64,000 nt of DNA from Amaurobius ferox (lineage: Eukaryota; Arthropoda; Arachnida; Araneae; Amaurobiidae): assembly GCA_951213105.1 (NCBI GenBank), contig OX578139.1, positions 69,065,754-69,129,753 of the forward strand, given 5' to 3'. Under the pieces are notes generated by a model, which had not been told where the DNA came from, searched no databases, and saw only the letters and a program-made list of their open reading frames with translations. Each line of letters starts with the position of its first letter. The stretch's first letter is position 1. Shown piece after piece: positions 34,007 to 46,547 of the stretch. Position numbers and translations under genes: made by a program.

Positions 34007-34913
34007 TATGATGTCGGCAACACATGACTTTCCTTATATAATGCAATGAATTTACTACTTTTACAGTTAAAAAGTGTTATTCTTATAGTAGATACTTATA
34101 TTCTTTATAAGATATTGAACTTTCTTCAATTAGTTGGCATTTTGATTGATTTAGCGTCATTTATATCCATTTGGCGAGATTTTTGTTAATTTGGCAACAA
34201 TTAAAAAAGTTGCCAAGTTGGCGACATTTCGCCAATTTGTCGCCAAAATTTCGCCAAGCGTTATGGATGAAGAAATAAGTTATTCTTACAGCAGATAAAT
34301 AATTATTGGCGTTCAATTACAAAAGTATTACTCAAAGTATCTTTTTTCTTGAATGGAACGAGCTAGATCCACGAGAATGATGTCACCCAATTAATCGCAT
34401 GGTATTACATATGAAAAGTGAACATGCTTCTCCATAGGAAATATTTTTTTTTATTTTATGACTTTTTGATAATTTTTTTGAAAAATGTGCAATATCTCGA
34501 GAACGGTTCACTTTAGCGTTCTAAAATTTACGTCAATCGTTTTCTAATGAAAAATTACATAAGAAATGTCTATTTGCGTAACTTTATTAGCGGTTTTGAG
34601 TTTTTGACGAATTTTTCAAAATTTCACTCAAAAATTTTGGGGAGTTTTGAACATTGGATTGCGTATAAAAACAATAGGTTTCCAGTGTTTACGGATTGTG
34701 ATTTCTGTACCAAATTTCGTTCGAATTGGTCCATTCGTTCGTCAGTTATTGTCTCCACAGGCTCACTGATACACACACACATAGACATCACTCAAAAATG
34801 TTTGATTCGAGATCAGGGATGCTTCAAACGTGCTCTCCCGTCGAAAACTCGAATTCGAATTTTCGACCTCGTCACAATACTTTCCTTATACATTATGTAT
34901 ATAAGGAAAGTAA
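34007..34913 (+). mobile_element. Family B element, reference near-full-length copy
   Basis: The 5' end is ATGATGTCGGCAACACATGA (consensus from other copies: TCTGATGTGGGCAGCACATG), then the inner motif ACTTTCCTTATATAATG. The 3' end is ACTTTCCTTATACATTATG with TATATAAGGAAAGTA, a large hairpin whose outer arm is the inverse of the inner motif. A CA-type microsatellite lies ~120 bp inside (34771-34790). The middle contains many short CGCCAA/TTGGCG motifs that can pair with one another. It is not coding, and long frames across it are by-products. Confidence 0.78.
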
Positions 34914-35052
34914 ATATCATACCAGAACATATCTTGTATTCATCTCTTATAAAATGTTTACTCTTTCCTAATGAAACTCAAAGAGCTAAGCTAAAATAAA
35001 GCTTTTTTATCTGCATTTTATTATTCGGACCAAGAGGTTCCCATACTTTTTA

Positions 35053-35150
35053 CCCCGCTTTTTAGAAAACTGTCCCCGCTTTTCAGAAAACTGTCCCCGC
35101 TTTTCAGAAAACTGTCCCCGCTTTTCAGAAAACTGTCCCAAACTTTTTAG
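35053..35150 (+). repeat. 21-bp minisatellite, ~4.5 copies
   Basis: Four head-to-tail units of CCCCGCTTTTCAGAAAACTG+T (the first has TTTTT) are followed by a decayed fifth. Further AGAAAG...ACCGC.GAG traces run to ~35235. Confidence 0.9.
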
Positions 35151-35243
35151 AAATATTTTAACCGCAGAGACCTTTTTTTTTAGAAAGAAACCACAGAGTC
35201 CATTTTTAGAAAGAATTTAACCGCGGAGTCCCTATCTCCTTTT

Positions 35244-36180
35244 TACTTTCCTTATATACATAATGTATAAGGAAAGTATTGTGACGGGGTCGAAAATTCG
35301 AAATCGAGTTTTCGACGGGAGAGCACGTTTCAAGCATCCCTGATCACGAATCAAACATTTTTGAAGTGATGTCTGTGTGTGTGTATGTGTGTGTGTGTGT
35401 GTGTCAGTGAGTCTGTGGAGACGATATAACTGACGAACGAATGGACCGATTCGAACCAAATTTGGTACAAAAATCGCAATCCGTAAACACTGGAAGCCTA
35501 TTGTTTTTATACGTAATCGAATATACAGAACCCCCCTAAATTTTCGAATAAAATTTTGAAAAATCGTCAAAAAATCGAAACCACTAATAAAGTTACGCAA
35601 ATAGAGATTTCTTATGTAATTTTTCATTAGAAAACGATTGACATAAATTTTAGAACGCTAACATGAACCGTTCTCGAGATATTGCACATTTTTCAAAAAA
35701 ATTATTAAAAATTCATATAAAATGAAAAAAAAATATTTCCTATTGAGAAACATGTTCACTTTTCATATGTAATACCATGCGATAAATTGGATGACATCAC
35801 TCTCGTGGATCTAGCTCGTTCCATTCATGAAAAAAAATACTTTGAGTAATACTTTTGTATTTGAACGCCAATAGTCATTTATCTGCTGTAAGAACAACTT
35901 ATTTCTTCGTCCATAACGCTTGGCGAAATTTTGGCGACGAATTTGGCGGAATGTTGCCAACTTGGCGACTTTTTGAAATGTTGCCAAATTAACGAAAATC
36001 TCGCCAAATGGATAAAATTGACGCTAAATCAATGAAAATGACGACTAATTGTCGAAAATTCAATATCTTGGAAAGAATATTAGTATCTACTATAAGAAAA
36101 AACCTATTTATTTTGCTGAAAAGTAGTAAATTCATTACATTATATAAGGAGAGTCATGTGTTGCCCACATCAGATTTTTA
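35244..36180 (-). mobile_element. Family B element, full length
   Basis: The left end is the intact palindrome TTTCCTTATATACATAATG with TATAAGGAAAG. A long (GT)n run lies at 35371-35404. The 5' end at the right is AGTCATGTGTTGCCCACATC with AGATTTTT. It mirrors the copy at 34007-34913. Confidence 0.87.
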
Positions 36181-36230
36181 CTATTATATGTGTGTGCTTT
36201 AGGTAGGACCTTTCGTTAAATTGTTCTTTA

Positions 36231-36389
36231 TTACTTCCTTATATACATAATGTATAAGGAAAGTATTGTGACGGGGTCGAAAATTCGAATAAGAGTTTTC
36301 CACGGGAGAGCACGTTTAAAGCACCACTGATCACGAATCAAACATTTTTGAGGTGATGTCTGTGTGTGTGTGTGTATGTGTGTGTGTGT

Positions 36390-36423
<34 letters not shown>

Positions 36424-37190
36424 CAGTGAGTCTGTGGAGACAATATCTCACGAATGAATAGAGCCATTTGAATAAAATTTGGTACAAAAATCACAATCCA
36501 TGAATACTGGAAGCCTATTGTTTTTAAACGCAATCGAATGTTCAGAACCCCCCTAAATTTTCTAGTGAAATTTTAAAAAATTCATCAAAAAATCAAAACA
36601 TTTAATAAAGTTACGCAAATAGACATTTCTTATGTAATTTTTCCTTAGAAAACGATTGACATAAACTTTAGAACGCTGGCATAAACCGTTCTCGAGATAT
36701 TGCACATTTTTAAAATATATTTATCAGAAAGTCCCATAAATTAAAACATTAACTGTTGAAAACATGTTCACTTATGTAATATCATGCGATAAATTTGGTG
36801 GCATCATTCTCGTGGATCTAGCTCGTTCCATTCATGACAAAAGATATTTTGAGTAATACTTTTGTATTTGAACGCCAATAGTTATTTATCTGCTATAAGA
36901 ATAACTTATTTCTCTGTCCAGAGCGCTTGGCGATATTTTGACGCCGAATTTGGCGGAATGTCGCCAACTTGGCGACATTTTTAAATGTTTCCTAATTAGC
37001 GAAAATCTCGCCAACTGGATAAAAATGACGCTAAATCAATGAAAATGATGGCTAATTGACGAAAATTCAGTATCTTGGAAAGAATATAAATATATACTTT
37101 AAGAAAAACCTATTTTTTTATTGTAAAAGTAGTAAATTCATTGCATTATATAAGGAAAGTCATATGTTGCCCACATCAGATTTTTTTCAA
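36231..37190 (-). mobile_element. Family B element, full length
   Basis: It lies in direct orientation ~50 bp after the previous copy. The GT microsatellite (36360-36423) is longer and interrupted. Both termini are present. Confidence 0.87.
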
Positions 37191-37712
37191 TGCTTTGGCG
37201 AAGATGGGTTCGGAGTAAAGTTCCTATGGTTCAGAGCACAGTTTGGGAATTACTGTTACCAAATTAAATAAGTAAAAAAAAAACTTTAATACAATTTCCG
37301 TACGAATTCTTTCTGAATATGACTGTGAATATGATCATTAAACATCAGAAATTTAGTTAAAATACCATATTTGCCTTACTTTGCATATTTTTATGTTTTT
37401 TCGATAAATACATTTTTTGGTTTCTTTCTGCCATAAATGTCTACTCTGGAATTTCTTGGGATATTGCTGCGTTTTAATGTTTATTTAGTTTTATATGTGT
37501 TTTATTTTTGAATAAAAAATATTTTTCATTCAGTTACAAAGTCTCTCACTTCTTCACAGTAAAACACGGACCTTCACCCAAACCTCCCCTTGCAGCGAAT
37601 TCAAACCAAATCCTCCTTACTGAAAACGTATCTGGGTGAATGTTAAAGCGATGTCAGAATATGTTATCAAATCAAAAACGACATTGGCGTAAGAAAATTT
37701 GCTTACAAACCT
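37191..37712. other. AT-rich sequence, nothing recognised
   Basis: No gene or repeat was identified. Confidence 0.55.
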
Positions 37713-39112
37713 TAAGACAAAAAAATCGAAGCACCAAGAAAGAATTATCCAGATGAGACAAAATTTGGTACGTGTAATGTGGATGTACAGAAAAAAAAAT
37801 AATTAGAATTTCAGAACAATTTGATGATTTGTTGCACTGAAAGATCTACACAAATTGAGCACGTCCATATGACGTTGGTCCACCTTTGGTTTTGATACAA
37901 GCTGTTATTACCCGTCAAGACATTGATGCATAAAGTTGCCGGATGGTGTTCTGAGGGTTTTCGTTCCAAATGGTCTCCAACTGACGAGCTAATTCGTCTA
38001 CTTTCTGGGATGGTCGCCGGCGATGCCCCATCCCAGCGCAAATGTGCTTAATAGGCGAGAGATCTGGGGATTTGGCTGGCCAAAGAGTGTCGTAAGCACG
38101 CTGGCAAGCAATAGAGATGCGTGCCGTGTGTAGCCTGGCATTATACTGTTGAAAAGTTAACCCGGGGTGTCGCGATAGGAATGGTAATACAACGAGTCGT
38201 AGAATGTCAGAAATGTACTGCTGTGCTGTGATGGTGCCACGGATGACTATCAAAGGGGTCCGGCTGCCAAACAAAATAGCATCCCAGACCATAACTCCCT
38301 ATTGTCGGACCGTGTGGCGTGTGACAGTAAGAGCAGGATCCTAACTATGTCCAGGCTGTCTCCAGACACGTCTGTGCTGGTCGTCGGGCCACAGTTCGAA
38401 ACGGGATTCATCACTGAAGACAATTCGTTCCCAATTCGAACAAATCCACTTTGATCGGACCCGGCACCATTGCAATCGCTGTTGACGGTGCATACTGATC
38501 AGTGGTAGGCAGCGTAATGGGCGCCACGAGTATAGATACTCCTGTATTCCTCTATTAATGGTCCAAGTGGTAACTTCTGTGTTTGTCACACGTTGGATAG
38601 TTCATAACGACGAATACCGAGCTGCCACAGCTGCTCTGACAATCGCTCTATCTTCCAATTCTGTCGTCTCTTTAGGTCGTCCGCTGCCCGCTTGCTGTTG
38701 AAATCTGCCATTCCGGCCCCATTCCTGCCAACATTGTCTAATTTCTTCATCACTTCTACTCAAATACCGAGCGATTCAACGGTGTGCCCATCTAGCATCA
38801 TGCAGTCCGACCGCACACCCTTTTTCAAACTCCTTCATATGCGAGTAGTGGCCGCGAATTCGCCGTCGAGGCATTATTACAAGCAAGGTACGTAAACGCT
38901 ATCGAAATCCACTGCACGTTTTGTTCCTGAAAGAGAGGTTCTCTCCTTATATGCACCCCCATGGTGCTCAGTTTCAATGCGCTGTAGTTCCAACTATTCA
39001 TTCATTGGCTGCGAATTTTTTATCATTTGCATATTCGGTCGACAGGTGTTTGTATGTACAGTTTCATTACTATCGGATTATTTTGCGGGTTATTTGTCGA
39101 TTTTTTTGTCTA
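37713..39112 (-). pseudogene. Tcb1-like Tc1 element, dead transposase
   Basis: Inverted ends are AGACAAAAAAATCGAAG (left) and the inverse of GACAAAAAAATCGACAAA (right, 39097-39110), next to TA-like flanks. The minus-strand transposase remnant starts near 38873 (a degraded MPRRRIRGH-like start) and has several frame breaks. One segment (38589-38341) holds VFSDESRFEL with the first catalytic Asp. The next (38292-37915) holds VWDAILFGSRTPLIVIRG, then QQYNARLH where the family has QQDNARPH, then SPIKH where it has SPIEH. The second and third catalytic residues are thus both lost by substitution. Confidence 0.9.
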
Positions 39113-39146
39113 TATTTATGAAATAATGAGGGTATAGTTATGAGTG

Positions 39147-39274
39147 TATATTTATGAACTCACAGACGTAACAGGAAGGTACAATTCTAATATTATGGTA
39201 CCGTGGAGTTACCTCCACGGTACCATAATATTAGAATTGTACCTTCCTGTTACGTCTGTGAGTTCATAAATATA
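39147..39274. repeat. Perfect 62-bp inverted repeat, 4-nt loop
   Basis: 39147-39208 and 39213-39274 are exact inverses (from TATATTTATGAACTCACAGA to GGTACCGTGGAG), separated by TTAC. It begins 35 bp outside the right end of the Tc1 element. Such perfection means a very recent origin or a sequencing or assembly foldback artefact. Confidence 0.95.
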
Positions 39275-39537
39275 AGTAAGGAATTAAAACTTGATATTAA
39301 GAAAACTCCAAAATCGTTTAAGACAATAATTCAGGTGGGGCTGGGGTAAGATAAGTAGTCCTGCATCATGTGTATTTCTATGGCGAAAGGTCAGTTTTGT
39401 AAAAATAAATTATTAGCTCAATGCAAATTAAAACTGAAACAATAAAGGATCTTCGCAAGTAATCAAAATTATTTTAATTTTCAATTTATTTTTATCTCTA
39501 TATATTCTGTGCTCTATCCTACAACTATGAAAACAAA
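39275..39537. other. AT-rich sequence, nothing recognised
   Basis: No feature is supported. Confidence 0.5.
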
Positions 39538-41640
39538 ATCTGATGTGTGCAGCACATGACTTTCCCTGCAGACTTAAATTCATTATTTCTATATTTCTTT
39601 AAGAACTCATTAAATTGAGTTTAATTGTACAAAATAACACAAAATATTCATTTTTAATTCAATTTCTGCTTTTATTTGGTAACTAGCAGCATACCCGTTC
39701 TTCGTACGGAGTATATAATATAAAGAAACTTGAAATTCATAATCATGCCCAAATTCTTATAGTATACTAAATGACATGTTTAATCAAAATATTCTGTTGA
39801 AATATTTAATATAATGCTCCTAAAAAGAAGTTTAAGAATCTCTGTTCTCGCTATATAAAATTATCTTCATGGACATATCTGAAGAATAAAACATCTTGGA
39901 CCCCTTATGTAAGCAAATATAAGAAAAAAATATGGAATTGAATCAATATATGCAAAATAAAAGCGTTAAAATTGTATGGGACCCGTACTAATTATATACA
40001 CGAATATTAGACAATATAACCTGTATTAGTAGATTACATGTATAAATTGAAAATACCAATAAACCCGTAATCTTTAAATCTGAAGACAGTCATTTATTCC
40101 AATATATGTCAAAATTAAAGTACTAAAATTATATGGGAAGATATACACGTACTACTTATAATGTCCGATTATTAGTAGAAGATTACCCGTTTTGCAATAT
40201 GAGTCACAAATGTTTTTTGGTAAAATACAACAGACGACGTAATAAATTGAATATATAATTAATCCCCTTAATCTTCATACCAGAAGACTGTACTTGATTC
40301 CAATATATATGCCAATATATGTCAAAATATATGCCAATATACATGTACTACTTATATTCTCGTAGGTTAGAAGATATACCCGTGCATTCCTAGAAGATTA
40401 CTCGTACAACGTACAATATGCGTGTGTCAGCAATTTTTGCCGCAATAAAACAATGGCGTAATAACTTAAAAATATCAATAATCACTGAATCAATAATTCC
40501 GGAAAATATCAATAATAATAATGTTTAAACCTGAAGAGTATAATTGATATTATCCAGTCCAAAATGAAATGGCAATGAAATTTATTTTATATACATATCT
40601 TCATTATTCAAATCGGAAAGGATTTAATAAAAATCGTCTGCCGCATAAACACATTGGATTTAAATCCGTTGCTAAGCGACATGATATCATTTGCTTCAAA
40701 TAAATTGGTAGAAAAAATATAGTCTAAATAGTTATATTTCTATGGAACATTTGGCGACGGTTTCGTCAAATTAGCGACATTTTAAAAAATCGCCAAATTC
40801 ATCGCCAAGTGGGACTGTAGAACTGACAGTTCCACTTTGCGACAAATTGACGAAATATCATCACAATACTATCCCCTAACAAAAAACAATTAATATCATT
40901 TATGTAGCGCAATTTTATCAATTTCAAGATATTTTTATAGATTTGAAAACATTTTTATCAATTTGGTGACATTTTAAAAATTCGCTAAATATATTACTAA
41001 GTAGGATGGTTGGTCTGACAGATAAATGCTAACCAAACATCATTTCAGTACTCTCTTCTAACAAAACAAAAAAAAAAATCATTGATATGTAGAAGACCCA
41101 AGCCACACGACCAACCCGAAGGTTTATGGCAGCTGTCTGTGTGTCGTTTATATCAATTTGGCGACATTTCCGTCAATTTGGCAAAGTTTAAGAAAAGTTG
41201 TCAAATTTGCGATATCCCTCCAAATTCGTAGCTTTGAATTTGCAGATCTGAATGAAACATTCTTATCCCGTTTCAATATACTAAATGAAAACACTACAAT
41301 TGTATTAGAAGATATACCCGCTCTAATCTTTTTCTGTTTCAACAATCGGCTATATGAATTTATTGGCTAAACACAATATATGAGTTTAGTAGCTAAATAC
41401 GATATAAGCTTGAAAACTCCTTGCCAAAATAAAAGAAATTGATGTACGCAGTCAGCAATTAATATAATTAAAAGAAAAATCAAACCGTCCATTCATAAGA
41501 TATACTTTTATATCCATTTATCCATTTATTTATTATTTAAATCGAAAAAAAATAATAAAAACATTAACAAACACATTTAATTTAATTGCGATGCCGAGCA
41601 ACATGATATATCCTCCTAAAATGTTAAAATTTATTAACCA

Positions 41641-41675
41641 CTAACAGCACACCCGTTATTCGTACGGAGTGTATA
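41641..41675 (-). other. Internal Helitron 3' terminus in unit 1 (TTAG)
   Basis: The minus strand has ACTCCGTACGAATAACGGGT and GTGCTGTTAG, followed by T. It is the same hairpin-plus-tail as the outer end, but CTAG has become TTAG. The 1462 bp from 43102 to 41641 look like the original element. The 1958 bp beyond look like read-through into an older, related copy. Confidence 0.7.
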
Positions 41676-43036
41676 ATTTAAAGAAACTTAAAGTTCGCAA
41701 TCATGTGCAAATTCTGTTAAAATATTAAATTTATTGCTCCTAAAGAGAAGTTTAAGAATATATGTTCTCACTATGCAAAATTATCTTCACGATCAGATCT
41801 GAAGAATAAAACATCCTGCCCCCTTTTGTAAGCAAATTTACAGAAGAAAAAATAGGAATTGAATGAATATATGCAACCCCGTACTAATTATATTGTCGCA
41901 GATCAGAAAATATGCCAATGTGTTAGTAGAAGATTACCCGTATTACAATATGCGTCTCAAAAATATTTGCCAAAATAAAAGAGATGACGTAATAAATTGA
42001 AAACATCAATAATATCCGTACTCTTTATACCAGAAGGTCGTAATTGATTCCAATATATGCCAATATATATCAAAACATATGTCAATATACCTGTACTACT
42101 TATATTCTCGTAGATTAAAAGATATACACGTGTATTTGTAGAAGATTCGTACAACATACAATATATGAGTTTAAACAATTTTTGTCATAATAAAATAATT
42201 GCATAATAACTTGAAAATATCAATAATCCTTGAATCAATAATCCCCGAAAATATAAATAATAATAATTTTTAAACCTGAAGACCGTAATTGATATTATCC
42301 AGTCAAAAATGCTATAAGAAAAATAAAATCGTTCTTTTCTAAAATATATTTTTATATCCATTTATTTATTATTCAAATCGAAAAAATAATTATTAAAATT
42401 AACAGACAGATTTAATTTAATTGCGTTTCTGAGTAACATGATATAAGATAGAATCTTATAACATGTCAAATATGTCATGTCTTATAACATAAACTGCGAA
42501 ATTAAATAACGATTTTGATTTCTCTATACTTCTCATTGTTCCGTAAAAGCTTGTTTTAAATAAACCATGAACCATGGAGATAGATTTCCCCTTTAAATCA
42601 TGTTTCAAACAATTCATTTTTTCAGAAAGTGACTAATTAACGCAAAAAATCTCCCATCAAACTCAGAGATTAAATTTTAATTCACTTTCAAACGATTTTC
42701 AAGCTTTTCGTTTGGATAAACCACGGAGTTAGGGAGTAGAACTCCTAGGAAAAAGTTCCGTTTTTCATTAATATCTCGACAACCCCAGGTCTGAGAAACT
42801 CGAAACTTGGACAAAATTTATGGGGGCATATTTCAAGGCTATTCACCAAATTTCATTAAATTCGGTTCAGCCGTTTTTCCGTGATGATGAGACAAACGAA
42901 AATTTCGTTTTTTACTAATATCTCGAGAACCACTGGTCGTAGAAACTTAAAACACGGATATAATTTTAAGTGGGGCTATTTCTGGACTACCCACAAAATT
43001 TCATCAAATTCGGTTCAGCCGTTCTCCCGTGATGGT

Positions 43037-43038
43037 GT

Positions 43039-43080
<42 letters not shown>
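43037..43080 (+). repeat. (CAGA)n microsatellite in Helitron unit 1
   Basis: It lies ~20 bp inside the Helitron 5' end, directly after GATGGTGTGACAAA. Unit 2 has a longer run. Confidence 0.9.
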
Positions 43081-43102
43081 TTTTCATTTTTATTTATATA
43101 GA

Positions 43103-46100
43103 CTAGCAGCATACCCGTTCTTCGTACGGAGTATATAATATAAAGAAACTTGAAATTCATAATCATGCCCAAATTCTTATAGTATACTAAATGACATGTT
43201 TAATCAAAATATTCTGTTAAAATATTTAATATAATGCTCCTAAAAAGAAGTTTAAGAATCTCTGTTCTCGCTATATAAAATTATCTTCATGGACATATCT
43301 GAAGAATAAAACATCTTGGACCCCTTATGTAAGCAAATATAAAAAAAAAATATGGAATTAAATCAATATATGCAAAATAAAAGCGATAAAATTGTATGGG
43401 ACCCGTACTAATTATATACGCGAATATTAGACAATATAACCTGTATTAGTAGATTACATGTATAAATTGAAAATACCAATAAACCCGTAATCTTTAAATC
43501 TGAAGACAGTCATTTATTCCAATATATGTCAAAATTAAAGTGCTAAAATTATATGGGAAGATATACACGTACTACTTATAATGTCCGATTATTAGTAGAA
43601 GATTACCCGTTTTGCAATATGAGTCACAATTTTTTTTTGGTAAAATACAACAGACGACGTAATAAATTGAATATATAATTAATCCCCTTAATCTTCATAC
43701 CAGAAGACTGTACTTGATTCCAATATATATGCCAATATATGCCAAAATATATGCCAATATACCTGTACTACTTATATTCTCGTAGGTTAGAAGATATACC
43801 CGTGCATTCCTAGAAGATTACTCGTACAACGTACAATATGCGTGTGTCAGCAATTTTTACCGCAATAAAACAATGGCGTAATAACTTAAAAATATCAATA
43901 ATCCCTGAATCAATAATTCCGGAAAATATCAATAATAAAAATGTTTAATCCTGAGGAGTATAATTGATATTATCCAGTCCAAAATGAAATGGCAATGAAA
44001 TTTATTTTATATACATATCTTCATTATTCAAATCGGAAAGGATTTAATAAAAATCGTCTGCCGCATAAACACATTGGATTTAAATCCGTTGCTAAGCGAC
44101 ATGATATCATTTGTTTCAAATAAATTGAAATAATACAAATTTTGTAATAGAAAAAATATCGTCTAAATAGTTATATTTCTATGGAACATTTGGCGACAGT
44201 TTCGTCAAATTAGCGACATTTTAAAAAATCGCCAAATTTATCGCCAAGTGGGACTGTAGAACTGACAGTTCCACTTTGCGACAAATTGACGAAATATCAT
44301 CACAATACTATCCCCTAACAAAAAACAATTAATATCATTTATGTAGCGCAATTTTATCAATTTCAAGATATTTTTATAGATTTGAAAACATTTTTATCAA
44401 TTTGGTGACATTTTAAAAATTCGCTAAATGTATTACTAAGTAGGATGGTTGGTCTGACAGATAAATGCTAACCAAACATCATTTCAGTACTCTCTTCTAA
44501 CAAAACAAAAAAAAAATCATTGATATGTAGAAGACCCAAGCCACACGACCAACCCGAAGGTTTATGGCAGCTGTTTGTGTGTCGTTTATATCAATTTGGC
44601 GACATTTCCGTCAATTTGGCAAAGTTTAAGAAAAGTTGTCAAATTAGCGATATCCCTCCAAATTCGTAGCTTTGAATTTGCAGATCTGAATGAAACATTC
44701 TTATCCCGTTTCAATATACTAAATGAAAACACTACAATTGTATTATAAGATATACCCGCTCTACTCTTTTTCTGTTTCAACAATCGGCTATATGAATTTA
44801 TTGGCTAAACATAATATATGAGTTTAGTAGCTAAATACGATATAAGCTTGAAAACTCTTTGCAAAAATAAATGAAATTGATGTACGCAGTCAGCAATTAA
44901 TATAATTAAAAGAAAAATCAAACTGTCCATTCATAAGATATATTTTATATCCATTTATCCATTTATTTATTATTTAAATCGAAAAAAAATAATAAAAACA
45001 TTAACAAACACATTTAATTTAATTGCGATGCCGAGCAACATGATATATCCTCCTAAAATGTTAAAATTTATTAACCACTAACAGCACACCCGTTATTCGT
45101 ACGGAGTGTATAATTTAAAGAAACTTAAAGTTCGCAATCATGTGCAAATTCTGTTAAAATATTAAATTTATTGCTCCTAAAGAGAAGTTTAAGAATATAT
45201 GTTCTCACTATGCAAAATTATCTTCACGATCAGATCTGAAGAATAAAACATCCTGCCCCCTTTTGTAAGCAAATTTACAGAAGAAAAAATAGGAATTGAA
45301 TGAATATATGCAACCCCGTACTAATTATATTGTCGCAGATCAGAAAATATGCCAATGTGTTAGTAGAAGATTACCCGTATTACAATATGCGTCTCACAAA
45401 TATTTGCCAAAATAAAAGAGATGACGTAATAAATTGAAAACATCAATAATATCCGTACTCTTTATACCAGAAGGTCGTAATTGATTCCAATATATGCCAA
45501 TATATATCAAAACATATGTCAATATACCTGTACTACTTATATTCTCGTAGATTAAAAGATATACACATGTATTTGTAGCAGATTCGTACAACATACAATA
45601 TATGAGTTTAAACAATTTTTGTCATAACAAAATAATTGCATAATAACTTGAAAATATCAATAATCCTTGAATCAATAATCCCCGAAAATATAAATAATAA
45701 TAATTTTTAAACCTGAAGACCGTAATTGATATTATCCAGACAAAAATGCTATAAGAAAAATCAAATCGTTCATTTCAAAAATATATTTTTATACCCATTT
45801 ATTTATTATTCAAATCGAAAAAATAATTATTAAAATTAACAGACAGATTTAATTTAATTGCGTTTCTGAGTAACATGATATAAGATAGAATCTTATAACA
45901 TGTTAAATATGTCATGTCTTATAACATAAACTGCGAAATTAAATAACGATTTTGATTTCTCTATACTTCTCATTGTTCCGTAAAAGCTTGTTTTAAATAA
46001 ACCATGAACCATGGAGATAGATTTCCCCTTTAAATCATGTTTCAAACAATTCATGTTTTCAGAAAGTGACTAATTAACGCAAAAAATCTCCCATCAAACT

Positions 46101-46475
46101 CAGAGATTAAATTTTAATTCACTTTCAAACGATTTTCAAGCTTTTCGTTTGGATAAACCACGGAGTTAGGGAGTAGAACTCCTAGGAAAAAGTTCCGTTT
46201 TTCATTAATATCTGGACAACCCCAGGTTTTAGAACCTCGAAACTTGGACCAAATTTATGGGGGGATATTTCAAGGCTATTCACCAAATTTCATTAAATTC
46301 GGTTCAGCCGTTTTTCCGTGACGATGAGACAAACGAAAATTTCGTTTTTTACTAATATCTCGAGAACCACTGGTCGTAGAAACTCAAAACACGGATATAA
46401 TTTTAAGTGGGGCTATTTCTGGGCTACCCACAAAATTTCATCAAATTCGGTTCAGCCGTTCTCCCGTGATGGTGT

Positions 46476-46525
<50 letters not shown>

Positions 46526-46547
46526 TTTTCATTTTTATTTATATAGA
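43103..46547 (-). mobile_element. Helitron (family D), unit 2 of a tandem dimer
   Basis: It is 3445 bp, joined to unit 1 with no spacer (...TATATAGA|CTAGCAGC... at 43102/43103) and ~98% identical to it by eye. Differences include a ~20-bp insertion near 44130-44150 (AATACAAATTTTGTAATAGA) and a longer CAGA run. The internal TTAG terminus is conserved at 45078. Head-to-tail units are expected from rolling-circle replication past a termination signal. Confidence 0.85.
46480..46525 (+). repeat. (CAGA)n microsatellite in Helitron unit 2
   Basis: It holds the same position as the run in unit 1 and is about two repeats longer. Confidence 0.9.

Larger units (their letters stand above)
39683..43102 (-). 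mobile_element. Helitron (family D), unit 1 of a tandem dimer
   Basis: On the minus strand the unit starts TCTATATAAATAAAAATG (43102) and ends GGGTATGCTGCTAG (39683). A hairpin CCGTACGAAGAACGG lies ~10 nt before CTAG. The base before TC in the whole insertion is A and the base after CTAG is T. These are the standard Helitron marks. It is 3420 bp, AT-rich, with no Rep/helicase frame, so non-autonomous. Beside the 5' end are two copies of a block with TTCGGTTCAGCCGTT followed by a CAGA run (43037-43080). An internal second 3' end lies at 41641. Confidence 0.85.

Noticed and set aside
34547..34999. A 150-codon frame, and the similar frame at 35627-35232 on the minus strand
   Set aside because: Both read through family B elements and their CA/GT microsatellites. 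The same peptide-like pattern appears in every B copy because the DNA is repeated, not because it is coding.
11037..46525. CAGA/CTGT and CA/GT runs as independent microsatellites or a CRISPR-like array
   Set aside because: They occur at fixed positions inside the element families. There are no spacers of uniform length and the genome is eukaryotic.
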